A program made the translations under genes and the position numbers. Positions 18,101 to 25,203 of a stretch of DNA of 32,952 nt are shown here, in pieces (positions within the stretch are counted from its first letter, which is position 1; the number at the start of each line of letters is the position of its first letter). Origin of the DNA: Pseudomonadota bacterium (GTDB taxonomy: Bacteria > Pseudomonadota > Gammaproteobacteria > Burkholderiales > JABEVD01). Where the stretch lies: positions 1-32,952 of the forward strand of contig JAJZTQ010000028.1 in NCBI GenBank assembly GCA_021848825.1, written 5' to 3'. The notes under the pieces were generated by a model. That model made no database searches. It was not told the origin of the DNA and saw only the letters and a program-made list of their open reading frames with translations.

Positions 18101-18369
18101 GAATCGGCAAGCGAAGTCACCAGGATGACCGGAACATCCCTGAGACTTTCGTCCGCCTTGATCTCGCGGCATAACCCGTAACCATCGAGTTCCGGCATGA
18201 CGATATCGCTGATGACGATGGAGGGTTTTCTTTTTCTGGCGAGTTCTAACGCTTTCCTGCCGTTTTCGCCGACCATCGTGGCATAACCGCTCTCTTCGAG
18301 AAGATTCTGAAGCTTGATGGCCTGCGTTTTGCTGTCCTCGGCAATGAGAACCAGAATTTCTTTATTCAC
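15124..18369 (-). CDS. REC-GAF-PAS-GAF-GGDEF-EAL response regulator; degenerate cyclase, intact phosphodiesterase site
   Basis: Domain order over 1081 residues: receiver (1-125, phospho-acceptor D55 in VISDIVMPELDG, Lys in IRKPF); GAF (about 185-338); PAS (about 360-478); GAF (about 495-645); GGDEF (about 650-810); EAL (about 825-1075). The GGDEF signature is replaced by N-A-D-S-F at 730-734, so diguanylate cyclase activity is not expected. The EAL catalytic set is intact: EAL at 857-859, N916, E945 in EITES, D975/D976 in DDFGTGYSSL, K996 and E1032 in AEGVET. I infer a c-di-GMP phosphodiesterase switched by phosphorylation from the CheA hybrid encoded upstream. The ATG overlaps the cheB stop by 4 bp, and it is the last gene of the chemosensory operon. 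Confidence 0.93.
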   Translation of the reverse strand: MNKEILVLIAEDSKTQAIKLQNLLEESGYATMVGENGRKALELARKRKPSIVISDIVMPELDGYGLCREIKADESLRDVPVILVTSLADSEDVIRGLESGADNFIRKPFEGRYLLSRIQYLLMNMELRENQKMRMGVEIKLGGKTHFITAEKQQILDLLISIYDQAVCINDDLKERERELAYSNRVMQGLYRISEGLNQVYGVKEVAEKSLERAMELPGIEAGWISLRQGESGFRTIAVRNLPPALELPGALEGSCHCRRMLLSGELDSVTNIIECERLQKAKGEKRGLRYHASVPLWLGEKTIGLMNLVAPDEGLFDEEAKKVLYGIGNQVAAALERAKLHENLEHLVEERTAALQASEASLKLFRTLLDRSNDAIEVLDPEDFRFLDINETACNVLGYGREELLSMSIWDIDAGLDPGSEKTAKIQAQMKESAHAQFESLHRRKDGSVFPVEINATLVELDRPYYLSIARDITQRKANEARIMRLNRVYAVLSGINTTIVRVRSRKALFDEVCRIAVELGKFRMAWIGMLSDEGEIQFVAKAGQDDGYLDVLYRSPSTFAKRALKENGVVVCNDIASEADLSEIRHEALQRGYRSLAVFPLHVNGNVVGVFALYASEADYFDSEEMKLLLEVAGDISFGLDHLAKEEQLNYLAYYDMLTGLPNRTLFFDRLNQLVNTVDQAAVLVMDLERFRIINETLGRHAGDNLLRQMAERLSKGILEKNHLSRMNADSFGAIVHDFETESDIVHFIDAIQDALSSPFEVEGRELRVAVRFGIAIFPANGTNADDLFRNAEASLKKAKLSGDKYLFYTPEINARVSEKLMLENKLRRAIEEEQFVLYYQPKVELRSGQISSIEALIRWQDPENGLVPPGDFIPLLEETGMILEVGRWALEKAASDSLKWRESSSRTLRVAVNVSSFQLKQKNFVEMVEKAVDGGASGIDLEITESLIMQDIEENMKKLQRIREMGMQIAVDDFGTGYSSLSYVARLPVNSLKIDRSFIVNMNDNPDNLAIVSAIISLAHSLDMKVTAEGVETKEQANLLKLLKCDEIQGYLFSPAVPFEEISRFLAEGKALREIARE

Positions 18370-19391
18370 GCCGCCCCCTTTGCCATTCCGGCGAGGAAAG
18401 ATGCGATGTGCTCGGGAGAGAGAATGTAATTCGCTGCATCGAGCCTGACTGCTTCTCCTGCCATCCCGTAAACGACGGCACTCTCCTTGTCCTGGACGAA
18501 AGTCACTGCCCCCTTTTCCTTCAACAGCGACAATTCCGCCGCTCCGTCCTTGCCCATGCCCGTGAGCAGTCCCGCCACGGCCCTTTTTCCGTAATTCGCC
18601 TCGATCGAACGGAAGAGGAAGGAAACAGAAGGCCTCAGCCCATTTTCAGGATCATCATGAGTCAACGCTATCCTTCCGCCCTTTTCCACCTTCATCTGGC
18701 ATCCGTCGGGTGCGATATAGACCCTCGCACCCGACAATTTTTCGCCATCTCTTGCAAGCGATACGGCAAGGGCGGAGCTCTGGTCCAGCCAGTCGGCGAA
18801 TCCCTGCAGGAAGCCGGCCGACATATGCTGAACGACCAGTATCGGCAGCGGAAATTCTTTCGGCATTTGCGAGAGAATGGTCCGGATCACAGGTGGACCG
18901 CCAGTAGACGACCCTATGGCGACGATTTCAAAAGAATCTTCCACGCTCGGGGCATTCGGGTTCCTTTTCGGCCACCGCCTCACCAGTTTCACTTCCGACA
19001 TCGCCAGGACAAGCCTGACAAGATCCCTTGCACATGCCTCGTGGGCCGGATGACCGATTCCAGGCGGACGCGGCACGAAAGCGAGCGCCCCGGCCTCCAT
19101 CGCCATGAAAGTCTTCTCGACATCGCTCGATTCTCCGCTTCCGCTCACGATGATGATGGGGATGGGGCAAATCTCCATGATCATCCTTGTCGCCGCCAGC
19201 CCGTTCATTTTCGGCATGTGGATGTCCATGGTGATGACGTCAGGCCTGATGCGCATGGCCGCCTGTACGGCTTCCTCGCCGTCGGATGCCATTCCGACAA
19301 CGCTGATCAACGGGGAACCTTCTAGGATGTGGATCAGCCATTGTCTCACCACTGGAGAGTCTTCCACGACCATCACACCGATTTTGTTCAT
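18366..19391 (-). CDS. cheB: Chemotaxis-type methylesterase CheB (WspF-like)
   Basis: The N-terminal receiver carries D56 in VITMDIHMPKMNG and the acidic pair in VVEDS. The C-terminal methylesterase has the catalytic triad at S162 (GSSTGG), H189 (VVQHM) and D282 (GMGKDGA), almost the same numbering as E. coli CheB. It removes methyl groups from receptor glutamates and resets the array. The receiver's usual switch Lys is replaced: the segment reads FVPRPP, with Arg or Pro at that position. It overlaps the CheA hybrid gene by 4 bp upstream and the output regulator by 4 bp downstream. In Wsp-type systems the equivalent gene (wspF) sits in the same place between cheA and the c-di-GMP output gene. 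Confidence 0.95.
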   Translation of the reverse strand: MNKIGVMVVEDSPVVRQWLIHILEGSPLISVVGMASDGEEAVQAAMRIRPDVITMDIHMPKMNGLAATRMIMEICPIPIIIVSGSGESSDVEKTFMAMEAGALAFVPRPPGIGHPAHEACARDLVRLVLAMSEVKLVRRWPKRNPNAPSVEDSFEIVAIGSSTGGPPVIRTILSQMPKEFPLPILVVQHMSAGFLQGFADWLDQSSALAVSLARDGEKLSGARVYIAPDGCQMKVEKGGRIALTHDDPENGLRPSVSFLFRSIEANYGKRAVAGLLTGMGKDGAAELSLLKEKGAVTFVQDKESAVVYGMAGEAVRLDAANYILSPEHIASFLAGMAKGAA

Positions 19392-21346
19392 GTCAGCCTC
19401 TCTATGGCTTCGACTAAATCGCTCTGATCGAAGCTGCTTTTCACGATATAGGCATTCGCACCTACTTCAGCTCCTTTCTCGCGATCTTCCCTAGAATCGA
19501 GGGATGTAACGAGCACAACGGGAAGCGAGGAAAGATCCCTGTCGGAACGGATTTCAGCCGTAAGATCGAAACCGTCCATCCGGGGCATGTCGACATCCGA
19601 CACGACGAGATCGAACGATCCATTCTTCAACCGGAGCTGAGCATCGATTCCATCCACCGCAGTGCTGACCTTGTAACCGGCCGATTCCAGGATGCCTTTC
19701 AAGAGGGTTCTCGACGTGATCGAATCCTCTACCACGAGTATATGTTTCTGCCCTTTCTCCTGCACCGGACGGCTGGGCTTCATTCTCGCCGATTTCATCA
19801 GGTCGGGGGCATTCAGCACTGGCACGATCTCGCCACTGCCGAGCATGCAGGCGCCTGAGACATTGCGCACCCTGACGAGCTGCGGTCCAAGGGTTCTTAC
19901 GAGGACTTCCTGCTCTCCCACGACTTCTTCGACGCGCAACCCGATACTTTCCCCTGCGCGGCTCAAGACGATCAGCGGAAGATGAGTCCCAGCCTCCTCT
20001 TTCATTTCGAGCAATTCGGCAAGGCTCGATATCGACAATGCCTCGCCTTCTATCTCGACCGTCTCCAAATTTTCGACCATTTTGATCGACTTCTTCTCCA
20101 CTCTAAGAATGTACTTGATGGCCGAAGAAGGAATGACAAAACGCTTTCCCCCTGCCTTCACCAGCACCCCCCTGAATGTAGCCAGGGTGAGCGGCAATAT
20201 CATGCGAAAAACCGTTCCCGAATTCCAGGAGGTCTCCACTTCGATGCCCCCGCCGAGCTTTTCCACCTTTTCAAGAACGATCGCCAAACCCAGTCCCCTC
20301 CCGGAAATTCCCGTGACGGCCTGACTCGTAGAGACACCCGAACTGAAGAGCAGCGGCTCGATCCGCTCGTTTTCTCCATCTCCCAGGAGCCCAAGCTTTT
20401 TTCCTGACGCTCTCACTTTCTCCGCATCAATTCCCGCCCCATCGTCCGAAACGACAATTTCCACCTTTCCGCCGTCTATCTGTGAAAGTGCGATCGCGAT
20501 CCTTCCTTCGGGAGCCTTGGCCTTCGCGATCCGATCTTCAGGCGCTTCTATGCCGTGATCCACTGCATTCCTGAGAAGATGGATGAGCGGTTCCTTGATT
20601 TCCTCCAGTATCCGCCTGTCGATCCCGATTTCCCCTCCTCTTATCACGAGATCGGTTTTTTTCCCGAGTTCTCTTGAGACATCCCTGACGAAGCGCGGGA
20701 ATGCATTCGAAATCGAGGAAAAAGGCATCATGAACATTTCCCTCATGCCCTGGAATAATTCATCGGAAATGGCGGAAAACGCTCTAAGATCTCTCTCTGA
20801 AGCCTTCCTGACAGCTGCCAGACGCGCCTCCAGGAGCTTCATTTCTGTGTTTGGCTCGAGGCTCTTCTTTCCTGCAAGGATACCCCTGATTTCATCCAGA
20901 TCATTCAGTCTTTGTTGTTGGTAAAGCTTCGAAGAAAGCAGTTCTTCCGTATGCCTCATCACCGACTTCAGCTTTTCCAGATCGACCCTGACGGTCTCCC
21001 CTCCTGGCGGCACGTCCAAAGGGCTTTTTTTTCCGGGAAGCTGGCTCGCGATACGGTCTACGGTCTCCTGCATGCTGTCGAGCAAGCCGGGAGAAATTTC
21101 GAGCATGCCCTTCTTCAGTCTCGCAAGCAGGTCCTCGAGCGACTGGCACATGCTTTCGACCTCCCTCATGTCGACCGCTCTTGCCGCCCCCTTCAGGCTG
21201 TGCGCCTCCCGATAGATCCGCTCGATGGTTTCCTGGTCCGGGAAATTCCGGAGCTTGACGATGCTGTCAGACATCGCCTCGATATGTTCGGCAGCCTCGA
21301 CCCTGAACGTAGCAAGCAGCCTTGCAGCGAAATCGCCTTCCGCCAT
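19388..21346 (-). CDS. cheA: CheA-REC hybrid histidine kinase (WspE-like)
   Basis: The 652-residue kinase starts with an HPt domain (1-105; phospho-accepting H49 in AHSLKGAARA), a short dimerisation stretch, and an HATPase with N box HLLRNAVDHGIE (256-267), G1 DDGAGID (301-307) and G2 GRGLGLAIV (349-357). A CheW-like regulatory domain (about 385-515) and a C-terminal receiver (about 534-652, D584 in VVSDVDMPRMDG) follow. There is no P2 CheY/CheB-docking domain. The hybrid layout matches WspE and FrzE rather than flagellar CheA, so the fused receiver may be a phosphate sink or a relay to the downstream GGDEF-EAL regulator. The start codon directly follows the receptor gene's stop codon with no gap. 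Confidence 0.95.
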   Translation of the reverse strand: MAEGDFAARLLATFRVEAAEHIEAMSDSIVKLRNFPDQETIERIYREAHSLKGAARAVDMREVESMCQSLEDLLARLKKGMLEISPGLLDSMQETVDRIASQLPGKKSPLDVPPGGETVRVDLEKLKSVMRHTEELLSSKLYQQQRLNDLDEIRGILAGKKSLEPNTEMKLLEARLAAVRKASERDLRAFSAISDELFQGMREMFMMPFSSISNAFPRFVRDVSRELGKKTDLVIRGGEIGIDRRILEEIKEPLIHLLRNAVDHGIEAPEDRIAKAKAPEGRIAIALSQIDGGKVEIVVSDDGAGIDAEKVRASGKKLGLLGDGENERIEPLLFSSGVSTSQAVTGISGRGLGLAIVLEKVEKLGGGIEVETSWNSGTVFRMILPLTLATFRGVLVKAGGKRFVIPSSAIKYILRVEKKSIKMVENLETVEIEGEALSISSLAELLEMKEEAGTHLPLIVLSRAGESIGLRVEEVVGEQEVLVRTLGPQLVRVRNVSGACMLGSGEIVPVLNAPDLMKSARMKPSRPVQEKGQKHILVVEDSITSRTLLKGILESAGYKVSTAVDGIDAQLRLKNGSFDLVVSDVDMPRMDGFDLTAEIRSDRDLSSLPVVLVTSLDSREDREKGAEVGANAYIVKSSFDQSDLVEAIERLT

Positions 21347-22807
21347 TCATCCTGCCCCGATCATGTTTCCGAGGTGCCTTCCGATTTCGTGCAGGTCCTG
21401 GGCCACAGCTTCAGCCTGCTTTGTCCCTGCGGCATTCTGCTGACTCGCCTCCTTGATGCTTTCCATAGCCAGTGCAACCTGGTCCATACCGACCATCTGC
21501 TGCTGGCTGGAAGCGGCGATCTGGATCGAGGACTGAGCAGCCTCCGCGATGCTGTCGGCAAGAAGCCTGATCGATTCCCCAGCCTCGCTGGACTGCGCGA
21601 CCCCAGTCTCTACCGTCTTGGCACCCTGTTCTGCTGCCAGAACTGCAGCGGAAGTGCTTTTCTGGATTTCGCTCAGGATAGTTCTCACCTGGGCGGTCGC
21701 CTGCTTCGACTGCTCGGCGAGGTTCCTGATTTCCTGAGCTACGACTGAAAAGCCCTTGCCATATTCGCCGGCCTTGTTCGCCTCGATGGCGGCATTCACG
21801 GCAAGGATGCCTGATTGCTCAGCGAGATCGTTGACGCTGACAATGATCTCGCCGATCGCGAGCCCCTGTTCCGAAAGCAGCACCACCCTTTCGGCGATCG
21901 ATTCCATCTTGTCCTGTATATCCTTCATCAGCCTGACAGCATCTTCTGCCGCCTTCCGACCCGTCATCGAGATCTGCGCAGCCTTTTGCGCGTTCTCGGA
22001 AACATTTTTCGCCTTCTGGCTGGCGAGCTGCGCGGTCTGCTTCACCTCTTCCACTGTGGCGGTAGTCTGGCTCACTGCAGTTGCCGTCTCCGCAGCGCCT
22101 GCAGCAGCCTGGGAAGTGGTGGCAAGGATCTGACTCGACGTCGAGGCAAGCTGGCTGATGCTTCCTTTCAGCTGAAAGGTAATCGATTTGGTGATCACGT
22201 ATCCGACCAGAATGACAAAGACAACCGCGATTGGAATGCCGTAAAGGACAACGGCAATGGTGGATCTGGCTCCATCACTCTCCAGCTTGTCCCTCGCATT
22301 GAGCAGCCTGTCTTCCTCCGCTCGCATGTCAGAAACGATTTTTCTGATGTCATCCATTTCATTCTTCCCTCTGTTCGTCCTGACGACCGACAGCGCTGCA
22401 TCCAGCCCCTTGTTGTTTCTGAGATCGATTGTTTTCTGGAGTTCGTCAAGCTTGTCGGCGACGAGCGGTTCGAGCACCGCCAGTCTGTTCTGCTGTGCCG
22501 GATTGTCGGATGTCAGGGCTCGAAGATCCTGAAGCGCCTTGTTGGCTGAAGCGATTCCTTCATTGTAGGGCTCGAGATAACTCTCCTCTCCGACCAGGAG
22601 ATAGCCCCGCTGACCCGTTTCCGCATCCTGCAATGCTGAAATCAGGTTCCCCAGCCGCCCCAGGACCTCGAACGTGTGCGCCCTCAGGTTCGTCCCTTCG
22701 ATCAGATCTTTCGTGTTCCGGTACGAAAGCAGCCCCAGGACAAGGATAACAAGGAGTGCCAGAGCGTAGCCCCCTGCTGTCTTCGTCCCTACGGTCCATT
22801 TCATCAT
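21347..22807 (-). CDS. CHASE3-type methyl-accepting receptor of the chemosensory operon
   Basis: TM1 lies at about residues 13-29, a periplasmic CHASE3-like helical domain at about 40-180 (with ALQDAETGQRGYLLVGEESY, a CHASE3 hallmark), and TM2 at about 184-206. I see no recognisable HAMP domain between TM2 and the cytoplasmic helical hairpin. The tip reads LAEQSGILAVNAAIEANKAG then GKGFSVVAQEIRNLAEQS (about 332-371). Ala/Ser/Gln-rich heptads flank it and contain candidate methylation Glu/Gln. An AGAGGAAA ribosome-binding site precedes the double ATG. The gene sits 12 bp after the second cheW and abuts cheA. In Wsp the receptor is the first gene, so the order here differs. Confidence 0.93.
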   Translation of the reverse strand: MMKWTVGTKTAGGYALALLVILVLGLLSYRNTKDLIEGTNLRAHTFEVLGRLGNLISALQDAETGQRGYLLVGEESYLEPYNEGIASANKALQDLRALTSDNPAQQNRLAVLEPLVADKLDELQKTIDLRNNKGLDAALSVVRTNRGKNEMDDIRKIVSDMRAEEDRLLNARDKLESDGARSTIAVVLYGIPIAVVFVILVGYVITKSITFQLKGSISQLASTSSQILATTSQAAAGAAETATAVSQTTATVEEVKQTAQLASQKAKNVSENAQKAAQISMTGRKAAEDAVRLMKDIQDKMESIAERVVLLSEQGLAIGEIIVSVNDLAEQSGILAVNAAIEANKAGEYGKGFSVVAQEIRNLAEQSKQATAQVRTILSEIQKSTSAAVLAAEQGAKTVETGVAQSSEAGESIRLLADSIAEAAQSSIQIAASSQQQMVGMDQVALAMESIKEASQQNAAGTKQAEAVAQDLHEIGRHLGNMIGAG

Positions 22808-22819
22808 TTTCCTCTCCCT

Positions 22820-23407
22820 TCAAACTTCTTCTTCCACGACCAGCCTTTCGTCCGTCAGGAGTTTCACGGCATCGAGCATAATCAAATGACCTGGCGCCAT
22901 GCCCAGAAAATATTGTGCCCCCGAAAGCGAAGACGGGGCAGGATTCATGGCTTCCCTGGCAATCTCGTGCACGCCGGAAATGGCATCTGCCACAATGCAG
23001 AAACGCATATCTCGCTTCTCCAGCAGAACCATCATCTCCCCATGCCCCATGCCGGGAAGCCCGAAAAATTTGAGGATATCGACCACGGAGAGTATTTCCC
23101 CTCTTATGTTGGCGATTCCCAGCACGAAATCAGGCGTGCAGGGTATCGAAGTAAGCTGCTCGATATGATGAACGCTCCTGACGTGATTCGATTGCACGGC
23201 ATAACGCGCTTCACCAAGCTTGAATTCGAGGACTTCGATTTTCTCCTCTTCCCTCTCCCTTTCGATTTCAAGGGCCAGAAATTCGGCACGCTTCTTGAGG
23301 ATGCGCGTTATCTCCTGCGGCGGAGGGGAGAGGATGCGGGCAAACAATTTTTCTATTGCAGCTATGCGGCGCCTCGCTTCTTCCCAGTCGACTTTACCCG
23401 TTTTCAC
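22820..23407 (-). CDS. cheW: CheW-like coupling protein with N-terminal extension (WspD-like)
   Basis: The CheW domain spans about residues 57-190 of 195. VLEFKLGEARYAVQSNHV opens it, IPCTPDFVLGIANIRGEILS is the central CheW signature, and DAISGVHEI follows. The first 55 residues are a charged helical extension (WEEARRRIAAIEKLFARIL) as in WspD. It links receptors to the CheA hybrid in the cytoplasm. Its start lies inside the 3' end of cheR (14-bp overlap), so translation is coupled. Two CheW proteins in one operon, one with an extension, is a Wsp hallmark. Confidence 0.93.
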   Translation of the reverse strand: MKTGKVDWEEARRRIAAIEKLFARILSPPPQEITRILKKRAEFLALEIEREREEEKIEVLEFKLGEARYAVQSNHVRSVHHIEQLTSIPCTPDFVLGIANIRGEILSVVDILKFFGLPGMGHGEMMVLLEKRDMRFCIVADAISGVHEIAREAMNPAPSSLSGAQYFLGMAPGHLIMLDAVKLLTDERLVVEEEV

Positions 23408-24644
23408 GGAATGCCCTTCCGGTCAATGCGCCGATGATCCCCGCGAGCCGTCCGGCTGCAAGCCCATCTGATTCCGGGAGAGTTTCCCCTTGCGGCAGTT
23501 TCTCGAGCAAGGCGAGCGTGTTTCGAAAATGATTGGCAGCCTCCTTTCCCCGCCATTGTGAAAGGCAGAGATTTCCCAGTGCGAAATGAGCCAGGATGAA
23601 ACTGGCATCGAGATAGACAACCTTTCTCAACGCATCCTCCTCCTCGCCGTACCTTTTCATTTCGTGCAAAATGGTGGCATAAAGATAATGCCTCCCGGGA
23701 TCGAGCTTCTCGGATTCGATCGCCCTTTTGCACCAGTTTTCCGCCTCGTTCAGATTTCCCCTGTCAGCGCACTGTTTCGCCATCAAGCACGCATCGCAAT
23801 CAAGTTCTTCCTCGGCAACCGATGCCTCAAGCCTTTCCTCCCGGACAGCCTGATCTTTGGATGACTTACGATAAAGGATGGCGTTCTGAAACCTGACGGG
23901 TTCGAAACGGGAGAAGAGTCTGTCAGGCGATTCGGTCGGACTGACGACGAGCCAGCCTTTGTCGGCGGCTGCCTCGTAGAGACAGGAAGCCGCTTGCTCA
24001 GCCTTTTCCCTGCTGAAATACATCAGCACGTTGCGGCAAATGACGAGGTCGATGTTTTCCGGATACGCATCCCTTGCAAGATTGAGCGTCGAGAACCTGA
24101 CCTTTTTCCTGATATGAGGCAAGATCTCGTAGTTTTTCCCGGTTTTCCTGAAAAAATCCTTGATCCAGAAAGGGGCATCCCTGAAAGACCATTCTCCATA
24201 TATCCCCTTGTCGGCCGTTTCCAGAAATCGGGGATTGATGTCTGTAGCGAGGATTTCGATCTCGCCATGACCAGGAGCGATCCTGTGAAGCAGCATGGCA
24301 ATCGAATAGGGCTCTTCTCCCGTGCAGCAGCCTGCGCTCCATATTCTTACCGAAGGCCTGTTTTCGAGTATTTCCGGAAGGACCTTCCCCCCGAGCACAT
24401 CGAAGACTCCCTTGTCCCTGAAAAAATAGGTCTCCCCCACCGTAAAATGGCTGGAAAGCTTTTCCAGGTGCGCCTTCTTCGGCTTGTCCGAAAACAGCCA
24501 TGTTGCAAGCGCGCCCTCGTCGACGAAGCCGAATTCCCTCGCCGCGGACGCCATGCCCCGTTCGAGGTCGGCTCTTCGCTCGATCGAAAGGCCGATATGC
24601 TCAGCGAGGTATTCGGTCATGGGCTCTGCGAGGTCGTCCTTCAT
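23394..24644 (-). CDS. cheR: CheR methyltransferase with C-terminal TPR region (WspC-like)
   Basis: The N-terminal CheR domain has HFTVGETYFFRD (residues 66-77), SAM motif WSAGCCTGEEPYSIAM (about 102-117), LATDINPRFL, and VICRNVLMYF near residue 208. From about residue 285 to the end are TPR-like repeats (NLNEAENWCKRAIES, YGEEEDALRKVVYLD, AHFALGNLCLSQW), giving 416 residues overall. CheR-TPR fusions are typical of WspC and FrzF-type systems; the TPR part controls receptor methylation or partner binding. A run of Cys (CDACLMAKQC, about 283-292) in the linker is unusual. The start directly abuts the stop codon of the first cheW. Confidence 0.94.
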   Translation of the reverse strand: MKDDLAEPMTEYLAEHIGLSIERRADLERGMASAAREFGFVDEGALATWLFSDKPKKAHLEKLSSHFTVGETYFFRDKGVFDVLGGKVLPEILENRPSVRIWSAGCCTGEEPYSIAMLLHRIAPGHGEIEILATDINPRFLETADKGIYGEWSFRDAPFWIKDFFRKTGKNYEILPHIRKKVRFSTLNLARDAYPENIDLVICRNVLMYFSREKAEQAASCLYEAAADKGWLVVSPTESPDRLFSRFEPVRFQNAILYRKSSKDQAVREERLEASVAEEELDCDACLMAKQCADRGNLNEAENWCKRAIESEKLDPGRHYLYATILHEMKRYGEEEDALRKVVYLDASFILAHFALGNLCLSQWRGKEAANHFRNTLALLEKLPQGETLPESDGLAAGRLAGIIGALTGRAFRENG

Positions 24645-25085
24645 TCAGCCTGTCCCGAGCGCTTCATCGAGCGCTTTGTTTTCTTCAGGAAAAAGGAATG
24701 AGTCGAGATCTTGAATGAGGGCCATGTCGCCCGCGATTTTCACCACGCCCTTGAATTGGAGGAGGTCAGGATGGACGATCTCCGCATCGATGATGTCGTC
24801 GGTATCCAGCACTTCGCCGACGGAATCTGCAACAATGCCGACCTTCCTTTTCCCGGCATTCGCCAGGATGATCCTGTCCGTCAGCGCCGTCGGTTTCTGT
24901 CCGAGATTGAAGCGGCTGCGAATATCGAAGATCGGCACGATACGGCCGGCGAGGCTGATGAACCCCTCGACGATTTGGGGCGCGCCGGGCAAGGGTTTGA
25001 CTTCCGCTGCAGGGAAAACCTTTTCCACCGCCGCCAGAGGCAACGCATAGTGAAGCCCTGAAACGGTAAAAAGAAGCAGCTGCAC
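24645..25085 (-). CDS. cheW: CheW-like coupling protein (WspB-like), first gene of the chemosensory operon
   Basis: The 146-residue protein is a minimal CheW: LLLFTVSGLHYALPLAAVEKVF, then APQIVEGFISLAGRIVPIFD (the central signature), IIDAEIV and a C-terminal helix. The start codon is GTG (25085-25083), preceded by AAGGGA at a normal distance. It opens a leftward operon of seven genes with gaps of 12 bp or less. A putative promoter lies about 30-57 bp upstream. Confidence 0.92.
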   Translation of the reverse strand: MQLLLFTVSGLHYALPLAAVEKVFPAAEVKPLPGAPQIVEGFISLAGRIVPIFDIRSRFNLGQKPTALTDRIILANAGKRKVGIVADSVGEVLDTDDIIDAEIVHPDLLQFKGVVKIAGDMALIQDLDSFLFPEENKALDEALGTG

Positions 25086-25114
25086 GGCGATCCCTTGTAG
25101 GTGTTCGTCCTACC

Positions 25115-25142
25115 CATTTAGCACAGATTCAGGGGAAATCAA
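25115..25142 (-). promoter_or_regulatory. Weak candidate promoter for the chemosensory operon
   Basis: On the minus strand TTGATT (25142-25137) and TAAATG (25120-25115) are 16 bp apart, and TGC precedes the -10 as in extended -10 promoters. Matches are partial. A 5-bp inverted repeat (GTAGG/CCTAC, 25097-25113) lies between this site and the ribosome-binding site and could be a leader hairpin or protein site. Confidence 0.3.
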
Positions 25143-25169
25143 GCAAAATGGTCGGGAATTGCGGAAAAG

Positions 25170-25185
25170 CTGTCAGAATTGACAG
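25170..25185 (-). terminator. Candidate intrinsic terminator of the phc-like operon
   Basis: On the minus strand CTGTCA, loop ATTC and TGACAG form a perfect 6-bp stem, followed directly by CTTTTCC. It lies 18 bp past the stop codon of the last phc-like gene and before the chemosensory promoter candidate. The stem is short, so read-through into the downstream operon is likely. Confidence 0.45.
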
Positions 25186-25203
25186 TGTGCCGATCTCCTT
25201 TCT

